Below the pieces are notes generated by a model that was not told where the DNA came from, searched no databases, and saw nothing but the letters and a program-made list of their open reading frames with translations. 64,000 nt of DNA from Sphingobacteriales bacterium (lineage in GTDB: Bacteria > Bacteroidota > Bacteroidia > Sphingobacteriales > Sphingobacteriaceae), in the NCBI GenBank assembly GCA_028288165.1, contig JAQBOG010000003.1:1-64000 (forward strand), read 5' to 3'. The position numbers and the translations under genes are program-made. Positions 26,869 through 35,071 of the stretch are shown here, piece after piece; the stretch's first letter is position 1; each line of letters starts with the position of its first letter.

Positions 26869-27363
26869 TTAAGGAGCAACAGTATCAACAACTTTACCAC
26901 AAGTAAGCATAGTTTTCCCATAGTAAGGATTCACAATAATACTTTCTTTGCTTAGCCAATAGCTTCCATTCATTGGGCAATAATTGTAATATATGGGTTC
27001 GCTGGTCAGTTTTAAACCCTTAATCAATTGGTAAAAGTTCGTTGAAAGCGCAGAAAATTGTTCTCTCTGTTTCTTCAAATCTTTGCTTTCCAAAATATGT
27101 TTGGCACCCAACAGCAACTCATCATTCATGGGTAAATACAATCCTATTTCAGTAGCATTAAGTTTTTTACTGTCCACACCATTCATTACCTTCAAAAACC
27201 CTTTAGCTTCCAAACCTGCACCTCTCGCATCCGAATTCACCAAAGCATCTTTTATCCCATAATATGATTCAAGCAAAGGCTTCAACTCAGACGTGTGTGA
27301 TTCTTGCGAATAGCTCTGATTTACAAAGAAGCTTATAAAAATGATCAGGCCTACTTTCTTCAT
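26869..27363 (-). CDS. DUF3347 secreted protein, copper locus
   Basis: 164 residues from the ATG at 27363. The frame stays open upstream only because it runs through a 7-nt repeat array, so that extension is rejected. A signal peptide (VNQSYSQ) is followed by the DUF3347 fold (LLESYYGIKDALVNSDARGA, split at the YYG) and a C-terminal YNYCPMNGSYWLS...TMLTCGKV segment whose Cys and Met could bind copper, as in the CPM segment of CusB-like periplasmic proteins. It lies downstream of the AraC/HMA/CopA genes and probably serves periplasmic copper handling. Confidence 0.85.
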   Translation of the reverse strand: MKKVGLIIFISFFVNQSYSQESHTSELKPLLESYYGIKDALVNSDARGAGLEAKGFLKVMNGVDSKKLNATEIGLYLPMNDELLLGAKHILESKDLKKQREQFSALSTNFYQLIKGLKLTSEPIYYNYCPMNGSYWLSKESIIVNPYYGKTMLTCGKVVDTVAP

Positions 27364-27690
27364 TGTTGTGAGTTGTGAGTTGTGAGTGTTGTGAGTTGTG
27401 GGTTGTGGGTTGTGAGTTGTGAGTTGTGAGTTGTAGGTTTTGAGTTGTGAGTTGTGAGTTGTGAGTTGTGAGTTGTGAGTTGTGAGTTGTGAGTTGTGAG
27501 TTGTGAGTTGTGAGTTGTGAGTTGTGAGTTGTGAGTTGTGAGTTGTGAGTTGTGAGTTGTGGGTTGTGGGTTGTGGGTTGTGGGTTGTGAGTTGTAAGTT
27601 GTGAGTTGTGAGTTGTGAGTTTTGAGTTTTGAGTTTTGAGTTGTGAGTTGTGAGTTTTGAGTTGTGAGTTGTGAGTTGTAAGTTTTGAGT
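27364..27690 (-). repeat. Heptad repeat array, TCACAAC/GTTGTGA type
   Basis: About 46 units of GTTGTGA and its one-base variants (GTTGTGG, GTTGTAA, GTTTTGA) read on the plus strand. On the minus strand all three frames are open and encode permutations of a seven-residue repeat, QLTTHNS. It touches the ATG of the DUF3347 gene, so the number of units sets the promoter-to-gene distance. Confidence 0.93.
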
Positions 27691-27746
27691 TGTAAAAAAT
27701 CCCCCTTTTCCTTCAATCCTAAAATCCTGATCCAGACAAAAAATAT

Positions 27747-27846
27747 GTGAGTTGTAGGTTGTGAGTTGTTGGTTGGTATTCTTCATCTCCACTATGGACT
27801 ATGGCCTATCGACCATGGACTAATTAACCATTAACCATTAAACCTT
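27747..27846. repeat. Degenerate heptad repeats continuing to the AraC gene
   Basis: A short GTTGTGA-type stretch (27747-27766) and a second array at 27791-27846 reading ACTATGG, ACTATGG, CCTATCG, ACCATGG, ACTAATT, AACCATT, AACCATT, AAACCTT in 7-nt phase. The last units overlap the 3' end of the AraC-type gene. Confidence 0.7.
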
Positions 27847-28401
27847 ATCCAACGCCTTCCTATCTTTCCTTTTTTTGCTTTTATAAACACTCGGAGTAAT
27901 TCCGGTTACCGCTTTGAATTGTGACGAAAGGTGAGCACTACTGCTATATCCCATCTGGTATGAAATCTCATTTAAGTTCATCTCACCATATTCCAAAAGC
28001 TCCTTCACCTTTTCAATTTTCTGTTGAATGATGAATTTCTCAATGGTAGTGTCTTCAGAATCAGAAAACAAACGGCTTAAATAGGCATAATCTTTATTTA
28101 ACCGATTGGCAATTTGCTCCATCATATTCAAGTGGTTTTGACTTAAATCGGTATGATGAACCAATTCGACAATGACGTTTTTAATACGCTCAACCAATTG
28201 ATCTTTTTGCTTATCAATCAACTCAAAACCCAACACTTTTAAGTTAGAAGCGATGTCTTGAAGTTGTTTTTCGATAGGCTCTGGTTGTATTTCTACGGTA
28301 CCTAAAGAAATATCTTGAACGATAAAGTTTGATTGCTCTAGTTGCTGACGTACTACCATGATACATCTGTCGCACACCATATTTTTAATATGTAATAACA
28401 T
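27838..28401 (-). CDS. AraC-family regulator with metal-binding N-terminal motif
   Basis: 187 residues. An HMA-like N-terminus with MVCDRC (MxCxxC) in the first 15 residues looks able to bind Cu(I), a linker follows, and a C-terminal AraC helix-turn-helix pair runs from about residue 105 to 180 (LNEISYQMGYSSSAHLSSQF, GITPSVYKSKK). The layout suggests a cytosolic copper sensor that activates the nearby chaperone and CopA genes. It has its own TATCTTTG element 25 bases before the ATG. The last codons overlap a heptad repeat. Confidence 0.88.
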   Translation of the reverse strand: MLLHIKNMVCDRCIMVVRQQLEQSNFIVQDISLGTVEIQPEPIEKQLQDIASNLKVLGFELIDKQKDQLVERIKNVIVELVHHTDLSQNHLNMMEQIANRLNKDYAYLSRLFSDSEDTTIEKFIIQQKIEKVKELLEYGEMNLNEISYQMGYSSSAHLSSQFKAVTGITPSVYKSKKRKDRKALDKV

Positions 28402-28425
28402 GGAATTTTCTGTTTAGATGAACAT

Positions 28426-28433
28426 CAAAGATA
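28426..28433 (-). promoter_or_regulatory. -7 element before the AraC-type regulator
   Basis: TATCTTTG on the minus strand fits TAnnTTTG and lies 25 bases before the ATG at 28401. The same octamer precedes copA. Confidence 0.5.
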
Positions 28434-28461
28434 CGGAGAGAGAGTGCAGCATCATCAATAA

Positions 28462-28674
28462 TTATACTCTTTCAGCTTTATATCCAGCCTTTTCAAGAGA
28501 TTTGATAATATCATTTTCCTTTAAATTTTCATTCCCTTCCACTGTTAAAATCTTATCAGGATTTTGAGTATCAACTTCCCATTTATTAATCTCCGAAAGG
28601 TTGTTTAAAAAAGGAGTCACGGTAGCAATGCAGCCGCCACATTTAATATTTGTTTTGAATTTTAATTGTTCCAT
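28462..28674 (-). CDS. Heavy-metal-associated domain protein (CopZ-like chaperone)
   Basis: 70 residues, one HMA fold with the metal motif KCGGCIATV near residue 12. CxxC proteins of this size carry Cu(I) in the cytosol to P-type ATPases. It lies between the copper ATPase and the AraC-type regulator in the same direction. The motif lacks the usual Met before the first Cys (IKCGGC), a common Bacteroidota variant. About 195 bases with nested short duplications separate it from copA. Confidence 0.88.
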   Translation of the reverse strand: MEQLKFKTNIKCGGCIATVTPFLNNLSEINKWEVDTQNPDKILTVEGNENLKENDIIKSLEKAGYKAERV

Positions 28675-28706
28675 TTTGTTTTAAATATTAATTGTTTTAA
28701 TATCAC

Positions 28707-28857
28707 TTTGTCATCTCGCAGTGGTGAGATATACTCGGCTTTTATTTATTAAGGTTGCTATTTCCCAACCCTCGCACCAGATCTTTCCTTGGGGCGAAGT
28801 GATAAAGATAGGTTGCTATTTTTCAAGCACCTTGTCATCGAACTCAGTGGTTAGATA
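28707..28857 (+). repeat. Nested short direct duplications between copA and the HMA gene
   Basis: Segment X (TTGTCATC...CAGTGG.GAGATAT) occurs at 28707-28732 and 28830-28857, and segment Y (AGGTTGCTATTT..CAA) at 28751-28769 and 28806-28825, giving the order X-Y-Y-X, all on the same strand. No gene is seen here. Confidence 0.6.
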
Positions 28858-28869
28858 TGTTACCTATCT

Positions 28870-31104
28870 TCAATCTAGCTTTGCAATTTTTAATCGCAGG
28901 CTGTTAGCTACCACAGAAACTGAACTTAAAGCCATAGCTGCTCCGGCTATCATCGGGTTTAACAAAAAACCATTAACCGGATAAAGTAATCCAGCGGCAA
29001 TTGGGATGCCAATCAAATTATAAATAAAAGCCCAAAATAAGTTTTGTCGAATCGTTTTTACCGTTAGCCTTGATAGTTTTAAGGCTTTTGAAACCTGTTG
29101 TAAATCCGAGGAAACCAGCGTTATTTTCGCTACATCTATTGCAATGTCAGAACCTTTTCCCATGGCAATGGAAACATCAGCTTGCGCCAACGCCTGACTG
29201 TCGTTAATGCCATCGCCAATCATGGCCACCACTTTTCCTTCGGACTGTAATTTTTTGACAAAATCAGATTTATCAGAAGGCAAAACTTCCGCCTTGTATT
29301 TTTTTATTCCGGTTTGTAAAGCTACAGCTGCTGCGGTTTCATGATTGTCGCCGGTGAGCATATAAACGTCAATTCCTTGACTCATTAACTGTTCAATGGC
29401 TTTTTTCGAGCCTTCTTTTATCCGGTCTGTAATGGCTACAATCGCTAAAACTTGCTTCGTATCTGCAAAGTAAATAACAGTTTGTGCTTGTTTTTGTAAT
29501 TCTGTAACGTGATTTTGAAGGTCAGACGAAACAGAAATTTGTTCATCAGACAAAATTTTGTGACTTCCCGCCCAATACTTATTGCCATCCAATTCAGCTT
29601 TCACACCTTTACCAGTAATACTATCAAAATCAGTAACAGCTACAGCATTTGTTTTTCCGCCTCTTAAATATTGAACAATTGCGGCAGCTAGTGGATGTTC
29701 TGATTGTTGTTCCAACGATAGTAGAATTCCGCTAAGAGTTTGCTGATTCAAAGGTAAATTAGCATCCCAAATCAATTCAGTTACTGTTGGTTTACCTTCA
29801 GTAATGGTTCCGGTTTTGTCTAATATAATCGCATTTACCTTATACCCGGATTCTAAAGCTTCTGCATCTTTAATTAATATTCCGTTTTCTGCGCCTTTGC
29901 CAATCCCAACCATGAGTGCGGTGGGTGTCGCTAATCCTAAAGCACACGGACAAGCAATTACCAAAACCGTAACCATCGCTAACAAGCCTTGCGTTAACGC
30001 ATTTTGACCACCAAATACAAGCCATACAAACAATGAAAGAATTGCAATTCCGATAACAATTGGGACAAAAATCCCAGCAATTTTATCAACCAGTTTTTGT
30101 ACAGGTGCTTTAGAGCCTTGCGCATCCTGAACCAGTTTAATAATTTGTGCCAGCATCGTTTCACCACCTACTTTGTCGGCTGTAAAACGAAAACTGCCTT
30201 TTTGATTTATGGTTCCAGCGAATACGGTGTCGCCCATATCTTTTAACACAGGGATAGGTTCGCCAGAAATCATACTTTCATCCACAAAAGAGTTGCCTTC
30301 GTAAAGCTTACCATCAACAGGAATTTTTTCACCCGATCTCACTAAAATGCGGTCACCAATACGTACCTCAGCAACCGGAATTTCTTTCTCTCCGTTGTCA
30401 GTGATCAGTAATACCGTTTTTGGCTGCAGCCCGATTAATTTTTTAATAGCTGATGAGGTATTTGATTTTGCCCGTTCTTCCAAAAGTTTACCAAGCATAA
30501 TAAACACGATCACCACGGCAGCAGCTTCATAATACACATGCGAATGCAAGCCTCGGTTATGCCAGAACTCAGGATAAAACGTATTGAATAAACTAAACAA
30601 ATAGGCGATGCCAGTACTCAAGGCCACCAATGTATCCATATTGGCTTTTCTGTGGGAGGCCTGCTTCCAGGCATTTATAAAAAAGCTTTTACCAAAAACA
30701 AAAATTACCGGTGTGGATAAAGCCAGCATATAATAATTCGCAAAGCGGATATTCATGAAAAACATTCCGATGATCACAATTGGAGCGGTTATAATCGCTG
30801 CGGCTATAAAATGGTTTCGTAACGTTTGGTGATTTTTATATTGTAAAGCTTCTTGTTTTTCTTTGCCAGATTGTGTGTCTACAATCAGATCATAACCAAT
30901 GGATTGGACTGCTTTTTGAAAACCTTCAGGCTGCACAACATCTGGATGGAAGCTCACTTTTACCGATTGCGTTGCATAATTAACTTCCGATTTTTCTACG
31001 CCCACCTGTGCCTGAATCATTGATTCTACACTCGTAGCACAGGATGCGCAAGTCATGCCTATCACAGGAAATGTTTCTGTTTCGATATTATTGAAGGTTG
31101 CCAT
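28870..31104 (-). CDS. copA: Copper-translocating P1B-type ATPase
   Basis: 744 residues. One N-terminal HMA domain ([10 protein letters not shown]), eight membrane helices, the ion-path motif [10 protein letters not shown], the phosphorylation motif DKTGTITEG, the actuator SGEPIPV, the nucleotide-domain HP in EHPLAAA, the hinge GDGINDSQA, and a last helix with [15 protein letters not shown], which matches Cu(I) exporters (MxxSS). It pumps Cu(I) out of the cytosol using ATP. A TATCTTTG promoter lies 20 bases upstream, and two GTTTATAA direct repeats lie further up as possible binding sites of the AraC-type sensor. Confidence 0.96.
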   Translation of the reverse strand: MATFNNIETETFPVIGMTCASCATSVESMIQAQVGVEKSEVNYATQSVKVSFHPDVVQPEGFQKAVQSIGYDLIVDTQSGKEKQEALQYKNHQTLRNHFIAAAIITAPIVIIGMFFMNIRFANYYMLALSTPVIFVFGKSFFINAWKQASHRKANMDTLVALSTGIAYLFSLFNTFYPEFWHNRGLHSHVYYEAAAVVIVFIMLGKLLEERAKSNTSSAIKKLIGLQPKTVLLITDNGEKEIPVAEVRIGDRILVRSGEKIPVDGKLYEGNSFVDESMISGEPIPVLKDMGDTVFAGTINQKGSFRFTADKVGGETMLAQIIKLVQDAQGSKAPVQKLVDKIAGIFVPIVIGIAILSLFVWLVFGGQNALTQGLLAMVTVLVIACPCALGLATPTALMVGIGKGAENGILIKDAEALESGYKVNAIILDKTGTITEGKPTVTELIWDANLPLNQQTLSGILLSLEQQSEHPLAAAIVQYLRGGKTNAVAVTDFDSITGKGVKAELDGNKYWAGSHKILSDEQISVSSDLQNHVTELQKQAQTVIYFADTKQVLAIVAITDRIKEGSKKAIEQLMSQGIDVYMLTGDNHETAAAVALQTGIKKYKAEVLPSDKSDFVKKLQSEGKVVAMIGDGINDSQALAQADVSIAMGKGSDIAIDVAKITLVSSDLQQVSKALKLSRLTVKTIRQNLFWAFIYNLIGIPIAAGLLYPVNGFLLNPMIAGAAMALSSVSVVANSLRLKIAKLD

Positions 31105-31123
31105 GTTGTCTGATTTAACAACA

Positions 31124-31131
31124 CAAAGATA
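31124..31131 (-). promoter_or_regulatory. -7 element of copA
   Basis: TATCTTTG on the minus strand, 20 bases before the copA ATG, fits TAnnTTTG. Confidence 0.55.
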
Positions 31132-31150
31132 GTTTCGACGTTCTGCCTGA

Positions 31151-31181
31151 GTTTATAAGATTCTGATAAAAGTTTATAAAA
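31151..31181 (-). promoter_or_regulatory. Candidate activator site upstream of copA
   Basis: GTTTATAAGA at 31151 and GTTTATAAAA at 31172 are direct repeats exactly 21 bases apart (two helical turns), placed 20-50 bases upstream of the -7 element. This is the expected geometry for an AraC-family activator. The regulator at 27838-28401 is the natural candidate. Confidence 0.45.
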
Positions 31182-31211
31182 TTTCGAGAGGTAGAATTAC
31201 TAATTCAATAA

Positions 31212-31520
31212 TTTATTGCCAGCTTTAACGATTATGAACCTCTCACTAGGGTTGTCTCACATCAACGAACTCACTTTGTTGATATTGGACCGAATAGAGA
31301 AGAATTTAAGTCTACTTATATAGGATTACCGTATGAGTTTACAATTAAGTGGTTTAAAAAAGATAAAGAAAGATACCGGATTTACGGCCTGATCCCGGTA
31401 GGAAGACCCACCGGGTTAGGAGGTAGTTTTGGGCTTAAACTTTATGGTAATATCTCAAAAAACAGTTATGCTGCAGTTGGGATAGCTTCCGGTTTTGGCT
31501 ATCATAAAAGGTATTATTAA
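31212..31520 (+). pseudogene. 5'-truncated gene fragment
   Basis: A frame of 102 codons with no start codon runs from just after a TAA to a stop at 31518-31520. Its translation looks like real protein (HFVDIGPNREEF, IGLPYEFTIKWFKKDKERY, GLKLYGNIS, GIASGFGYHKRYY) and may be the C-terminal part of a secreted or barrel protein. I do not recognise the family. It converges on the short gene at 31525, only 4 bases away. Confidence 0.55.
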
Positions 31521-31524
31521 ACTA

Positions 31525-31737
31525 CTAGTCATCTGTTTTAAATGAATCAACCGGCTTGGTTAAAGTCCCGTCGCCGATTTCATCTAATTCCTTTTCGTAA
31601 AATCGTTTTGCATCCGTATCACTAATCTTGTAGATGTAAGTATAAAAGCTGCTTTGTCTGCTGGAGGATAATCTAGTTTGCGAAAAACCTTGAAAGGCAA
31701 GGAACAGAAATAGTATTGACGGTATAACTTTTTTCAT
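31525..31737 (-). CDS. Short secreted hypothetical protein
   Basis: 70 residues with a clear signal peptide (FLFLAFQGFSQ), leaving about 50 mature residues: polar, with SSFYTYIYKISDTDAKRFY and a C-terminal Asp/Lys-rich tail. It is possibly a truncated relic of a longer envelope protein because it abuts a gene fragment on the other strand. No family is recognised. Confidence 0.5.
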   Translation of the reverse strand: MKKVIPSILFLFLAFQGFSQTRLSSSRQSSFYTYIYKISDTDAKRFYEKELDEIGDGTLTKPVDSFKTDD

Positions 31738-31877
31738 TCACGCGTTTTAAATGTAGATGAAAGTAAAAAAAAAATTCCATAAAAGATTAACAAATTGTTT
31801 TAGTGATAATTTGATATTTAATTATAACCCTCTGTAATTGAATGAAAAGCGATGTGGAATTAGTTTAATTGAATGTA

Positions 31878-31985
31878 CTAGGCTTAGCGTTAGGGATGGA
31901 AGAGGAAATCCTTTTTTGTCATCCGGAGCGTAGCGCAGGACGAACAAAAAAGATTGGAACGAACAGCCCGCCCGAACGCCCAAAT
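31878..31985 (+). repeat. Dispersed intergenic repeat, copy E
   Basis: GCGTTAGGGATGG, centre CTTTTTTGTC ... GAACAAAAAAG, right end AGCCCGCCCGAACGCCC. Codons read through it give a spurious peptide like those at copies C and H. It lies between divergent genes, so it is not limited to operon ends. Confidence 0.9.
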
Positions 31986-32374
31986 TATTCTAGAACTTTA
32001 CTAGTAATGAGGTCTTTTTTACAGGAAGATATAATAGCTTATGTAGCAACCGGTAAGATGATTTTTTTTCATGAGCAGGTTAGTAGTTCTTATATAGTAC
32101 TGTACTTTACTGTACGTAACTTAAAATATAACGCTACAATAATTTATTTTTTGAGGCAATAAATGCATTGGAATAGTCGGAAAAAACCAAGCTAGATTAT
32201 ATTAATGAAGGTTGGCGTTTATTACTTTAAGTTAAACGCATATAGTGCAGTAGCTCTCGAGAAAATTTAATACCCGTTTCGGTAAAGCACAATTTTTTAG
32301 AGGCTAGTATCTATAAATATAATACTAACTTTAAAAATTCATTTTTTTTAAGTTCTCCTCAAACAATCTTATAA
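31986..32374. other. Intergenic region before the stressosome operon
   Basis: About 390 AT-rich bases. I see no gene, RNA or clear operator. TAACTTTA at 32325-32332 resembles a -7 element but lacks the final G. It probably holds the promoter of the stressosome genes. Confidence 0.4.
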
Positions 32375-33241
32375 ATGCAAGATAATATTTTTCAAATCCT
32401 ACAAAAAAAGAAAGATCAAATTCTGGAAGTATGGATAAAAACACAAATTAATAGCCCGGATTTAAGGGATGAGTTAATCAGTAATGAAGATCTTCGTTCT
32501 TCATGTGAAGAGTTGATTAACAACTTAATGTCTTCACTTAATGAAGAAAATATAAATAATCCTCACTCTCCTGATTTTGATGGTGTAAACGAAATATTAG
32601 CTGGTATTTCATTTTCTCAGGCAAAAAAAGGGTTCAATCCAAGAGAAACTGCTTTTTTTATCATTGGTTTAAAAGAAGCACTCATCCATGTACTTCAAGA
32701 GGAAGTTTCGGATCCGCAAATTTTATTTAGTGAAAGTTTGAAGTTAACGAGGTTGATGGATAATTTCAGTATTATCACTTTTGAGACTTTTATAAGAGGA
32801 CGTGAAGAAGTTATTTTAAGACAAACAGACGAGATATCAGAAATTTCTACACCTGTAATACGCATTTGGGACGGAATTTTAGCCTTGCCAATTATTGGTA
32901 CGCTGGATAGCTCACGTACGCAGATTGTGATGGAAAACTTACTTCAAGAGATTGTTGAAACAGGAAGTAGCATTGCCATTTTAGATATTTCTGGAGTGCC
33001 TGCTGTTGATTCATTGGTTGCGCAACATTTAATGAAAACAGTAAGTGCAACCCGCTTAATGGGTGCTGAATGTATTATAAGTGGTATCAGGCCAGAAATT
33101 GCCCAAACCATTGTTCATTTAGGGATAGATTTATCTAATATCGTTACCAAAGCCACATTAGCCAGTGCATTAAAGTTTGCTTTTAGAAGTATGAGATTAG
33201 AGGTAAAAGCAGTAGTAGCCAAAGAGAACAAAAATAGTTAA
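32375..33241 (+). CDS. RsbR-like stressosome sensor protein
   Basis: 288 residues. N-terminal helical RsbRD-type domain (about 1-150; LEVWIKTQINSPDLRDEL), then a STAS domain with ISGVPAVDSLVAQHL and TKATLASALKF, which correspond to the two phospho-sites of RsbR (one Ser, one Thr). RsbR and RsbS build the stressosome shell that holds the kinase RsbT. It is the first of five tightly packed genes and lies 5 bases before the RsbS-like gene. The N-terminal input domain differs from the globin-like domain of Bacillus RsbRA. Confidence 0.9.
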   Translation: MQDNIFQILQKKKDQILEVWIKTQINSPDLRDELISNEDLRSSCEELINNLMSSLNEENINNPHSPDFDGVNEILAGISFSQAKKGFNPRETAFFIIGLKEALIHVLQEEVSDPQILFSESLKLTRLMDNFSIITFETFIRGREEVILRQTDEISEISTPVIRIWDGILALPIIGTLDSSRTQIVMENLLQEIVETGSSIAILDISGVPAVDSLVAQHLMKTVSATRLMGAECIISGIRPEIAQTIVHLGIDLSNIVTKATLASALKFAFRSMRLEVKAVVAKENKNS

Positions 33242-33246
33242 GTTAA

Positions 33247-33648
33247 ATGGATAGAATACCAATTCTCAGAATGGGCCACTTTTTATTAGTGACCATCCAA
33301 GTGGATTTATATGATAGGTTAGCATTAAATCTGGAGGCAGATTTAGTACAAATGGTTAGCAAAACATCTGCACAAGGGGTTTTAATAGATATCTCGGCAG
33401 TTTCCATTGTAGATTCCTTTATGGGCAGAATTATTGGAAACATTGCTAGCATGTGTAAAATAATGGATGCACATACCGTAGTTGTCGGCATGCAACCAGC
33501 TGTGGCCATCACTTTAATAGAACTAGGTCTTCCGCTAAAAGGTGTTTATACAGCACTTGACGTGCAAAAAGGGATGAACCTTTTAACCTCCATGATCGGT
33601 TCGCAGGGCGAAGACGAAGATGAAGAGGAAGACGATTTCGACTCCTAA
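33247..33648 (+). CDS. RsbS-like STAS scaffold protein
   Basis: 133 residues, a lone STAS domain: ILRMGHFLLVTIQVDLYD, LIDISAVSIVDSFMGRI with the presumed phospho-Ser57, and GLPLKGVYTALDVQKGM. The C-terminus is very acidic (EDEDEEEDD), which is unusual for RsbS. The protein would be phosphorylated by the RsbT-like kinase encoded 2 bases downstream, releasing it. Confidence 0.92.
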   Translation: MDRIPILRMGHFLLVTIQVDLYDRLALNLEADLVQMVSKTSAQGVLIDISAVSIVDSFMGRIIGNIASMCKIMDAHTVVVGMQPAVAITLIELGLPLKGVYTALDVQKGMNLLTSMIGSQGEDEDEEEDDFDS

Positions 33649-33650
33649 AA

Positions 33651-34064
33651 ATGCTAATCACCTTATCGAAAGATAGAATGCAAGTTGAAAAGGATCAGGA
33701 TGTGGTTCCTTTCAGAAATCGTGTAAAAGAGTTTGCAGTAAAAATTAAGATGGGCTTGGTAAATCAAACCAAATTAATTACAGCAGCAAGTGAACTAGTT
33801 CGTAATATGTTGAAATATGCCAACGGTGGTGAAATCGAAATAGAAATCATTTCACGGGGAAGAGACAATGGCGTTAAGCTAACATTTAAAGATAAAGGGC
33901 CAGGAATACTAGATATAAAACTGGCGATGCAAGACGGATACTCTACTGGGAAAAGTTTGGGTTTAGGTTTGCCAGGAGCTAAAAGGCTGGTAAGCGAGTT
34001 TGATATAAAAAGTATCCTTGGCCAAGGAACAACCATAACAGTGATAAAATGGGCGAATGGTTGA
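33651..34064 (+). CDS. RsbT-like serine kinase
   Basis: 137 residues, a GHKL ATPase/kinase domain: ASELVRNMLKYANGG (N-box), FKDKGPGILDI (G1), TGKSLGLGLPGAKRLV (G2). It is the switch protein that phosphorylates RsbS and RsbR and leaves the stressosome under stress. It overlaps the following gene by 8 bases, so translation is coupled. Confidence 0.93.
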   Translation: MLITLSKDRMQVEKDQDVVPFRNRVKEFAVKIKMGLVNQTKLITAASELVRNMLKYANGGEIEIEIISRGRDNGVKLTFKDKGPGILDIKLAMQDGYSTGKSLGLGLPGAKRLVSEFDIKSILGQGTTITVIKWANG

Positions 34065-35070
34065 TGCTACTCATATAAGTTTTAGAGCAGATGATCGGAG
34101 CTATTTTGCAATTTTAAAAAAGGGAATTCATAAGCAAGCGGTTGATTCTGGCTATAGTGCAAATAAAATCGCCCAAATAGATATTATTGTATCAGAGCTA
34201 ACCTCCAATTTGCACAAGCATGCATCCGGTGGCGAAATTCTTTTTGCCAATATTCAGGAAAGCTCAAAAGAATATCTGGAAATTATCAGTATTGATAATG
34301 GCCCGGGAATAAACGATTTGCCACGTATGTTGCAGGATGGGGTATCCACCACGAAAACTTTAGGACAAGGTTTAGGAAGTTTAAAAAGACTTTCTGATAC
34401 GTTTGATATATATACGCAAAGAGATTGGGGTACCATTGCCTTAAGCAGAGTATATAAAGATAGCGCCGCATCTCGCATCAACACTGATTTTGAAATAAAA
34501 TCTATCATTGTTTCTAAACCCGGTGAAACTGTGAGTGGGGATGGAACGTACTACAAAGTAACAAAGGATTATTTTAAAATATTGGTTGCCGATGGTTTGG
34601 GGCATGGCCCTGAAGCAAATAGAGCGGTGAATGAAGCGGTTAATGCTTTTAAGGTTTGCCCATTTCATACACCGGTAGAAATTTTACGATTTCTGCATGC
34701 AGCTATACTCAAAACACGAGGTATAGTAGGCACCATTATAATTTATAATTTTAATGATAAAACATGGAGTGTTGCAGGTATAGGCAACATTGCTTGTAAA
34801 TTAATGAATGGATTGAGCTATAAAAATGTAATGTCTTATAATGGGATAATCGGGCACAATATTCCGAACAGAATGGATAATCAAAGTTTTTCACAAGACG
34901 ATTACTTTCAATTTATGGCTTGTTCTGACGGTTTAAAATCACGATGGGAAGCCGCCAAATATAATTCAATTCATAAATGTGATCCAACAATTTTAGCGGC
35001 GGCCATCTATAAAGATTATGCTCGTAAAACGGATGATATGTCTATTGTTATCGGCAAAATAAAAAATTAA
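34057..35070 (+). CDS. RsbT-like ATPase fused to SpoIIE/RsbX-type PP2C phosphatase
   Basis: 337 residues. The N-terminal 130 residues form a second GHKL domain (VSELTSNLHKHASGG, IDNGPGINDL, GQGLGSLKRL). The C-terminal 190 residues form a PP2C domain with metal-binding Asp in VADGLGHGPEA, ACSDGLKSRWE and TDDMSIVIG. It would dephosphorylate the STAS proteins and reset the stressosome, as RsbX does. Fusion to an anti-sigma-type ATPase is an added regulatory part found in many non-Bacillus modules. Confidence 0.9.
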   Translation: MVDATHISFRADDRSYFAILKKGIHKQAVDSGYSANKIAQIDIIVSELTSNLHKHASGGEILFANIQESSKEYLEIISIDNGPGINDLPRMLQDGVSTTKTLGQGLGSLKRLSDTFDIYTQRDWGTIALSRVYKDSAASRINTDFEIKSIIVSKPGETVSGDGTYYKVTKDYFKILVADGLGHGPEANRAVNEAVNAFKVCPFHTPVEILRFLHAAILKTRGIVGTIIIYNFNDKTWSVAGIGNIACKLMNGLSYKNVMSYNGIIGHNIPNRMDNQSFSQDDYFQFMACSDGLKSRWEAAKYNSIHKCDPTILAAAIYKDYARKTDDMSIVIGKIKN

Positions 35071-35071
35071 T

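Noticed and set aside
27364-27690. CRISPR array
   Set aside because: Units are 7 bases with no spacers and no cas genes are present.
27364-27716. Long minus-strand frames encoding QLTTHNS repeats
   Set aside because: They come from a 7-nt DNA repeat that is open in all frames; the only supported gene starts at 27363.
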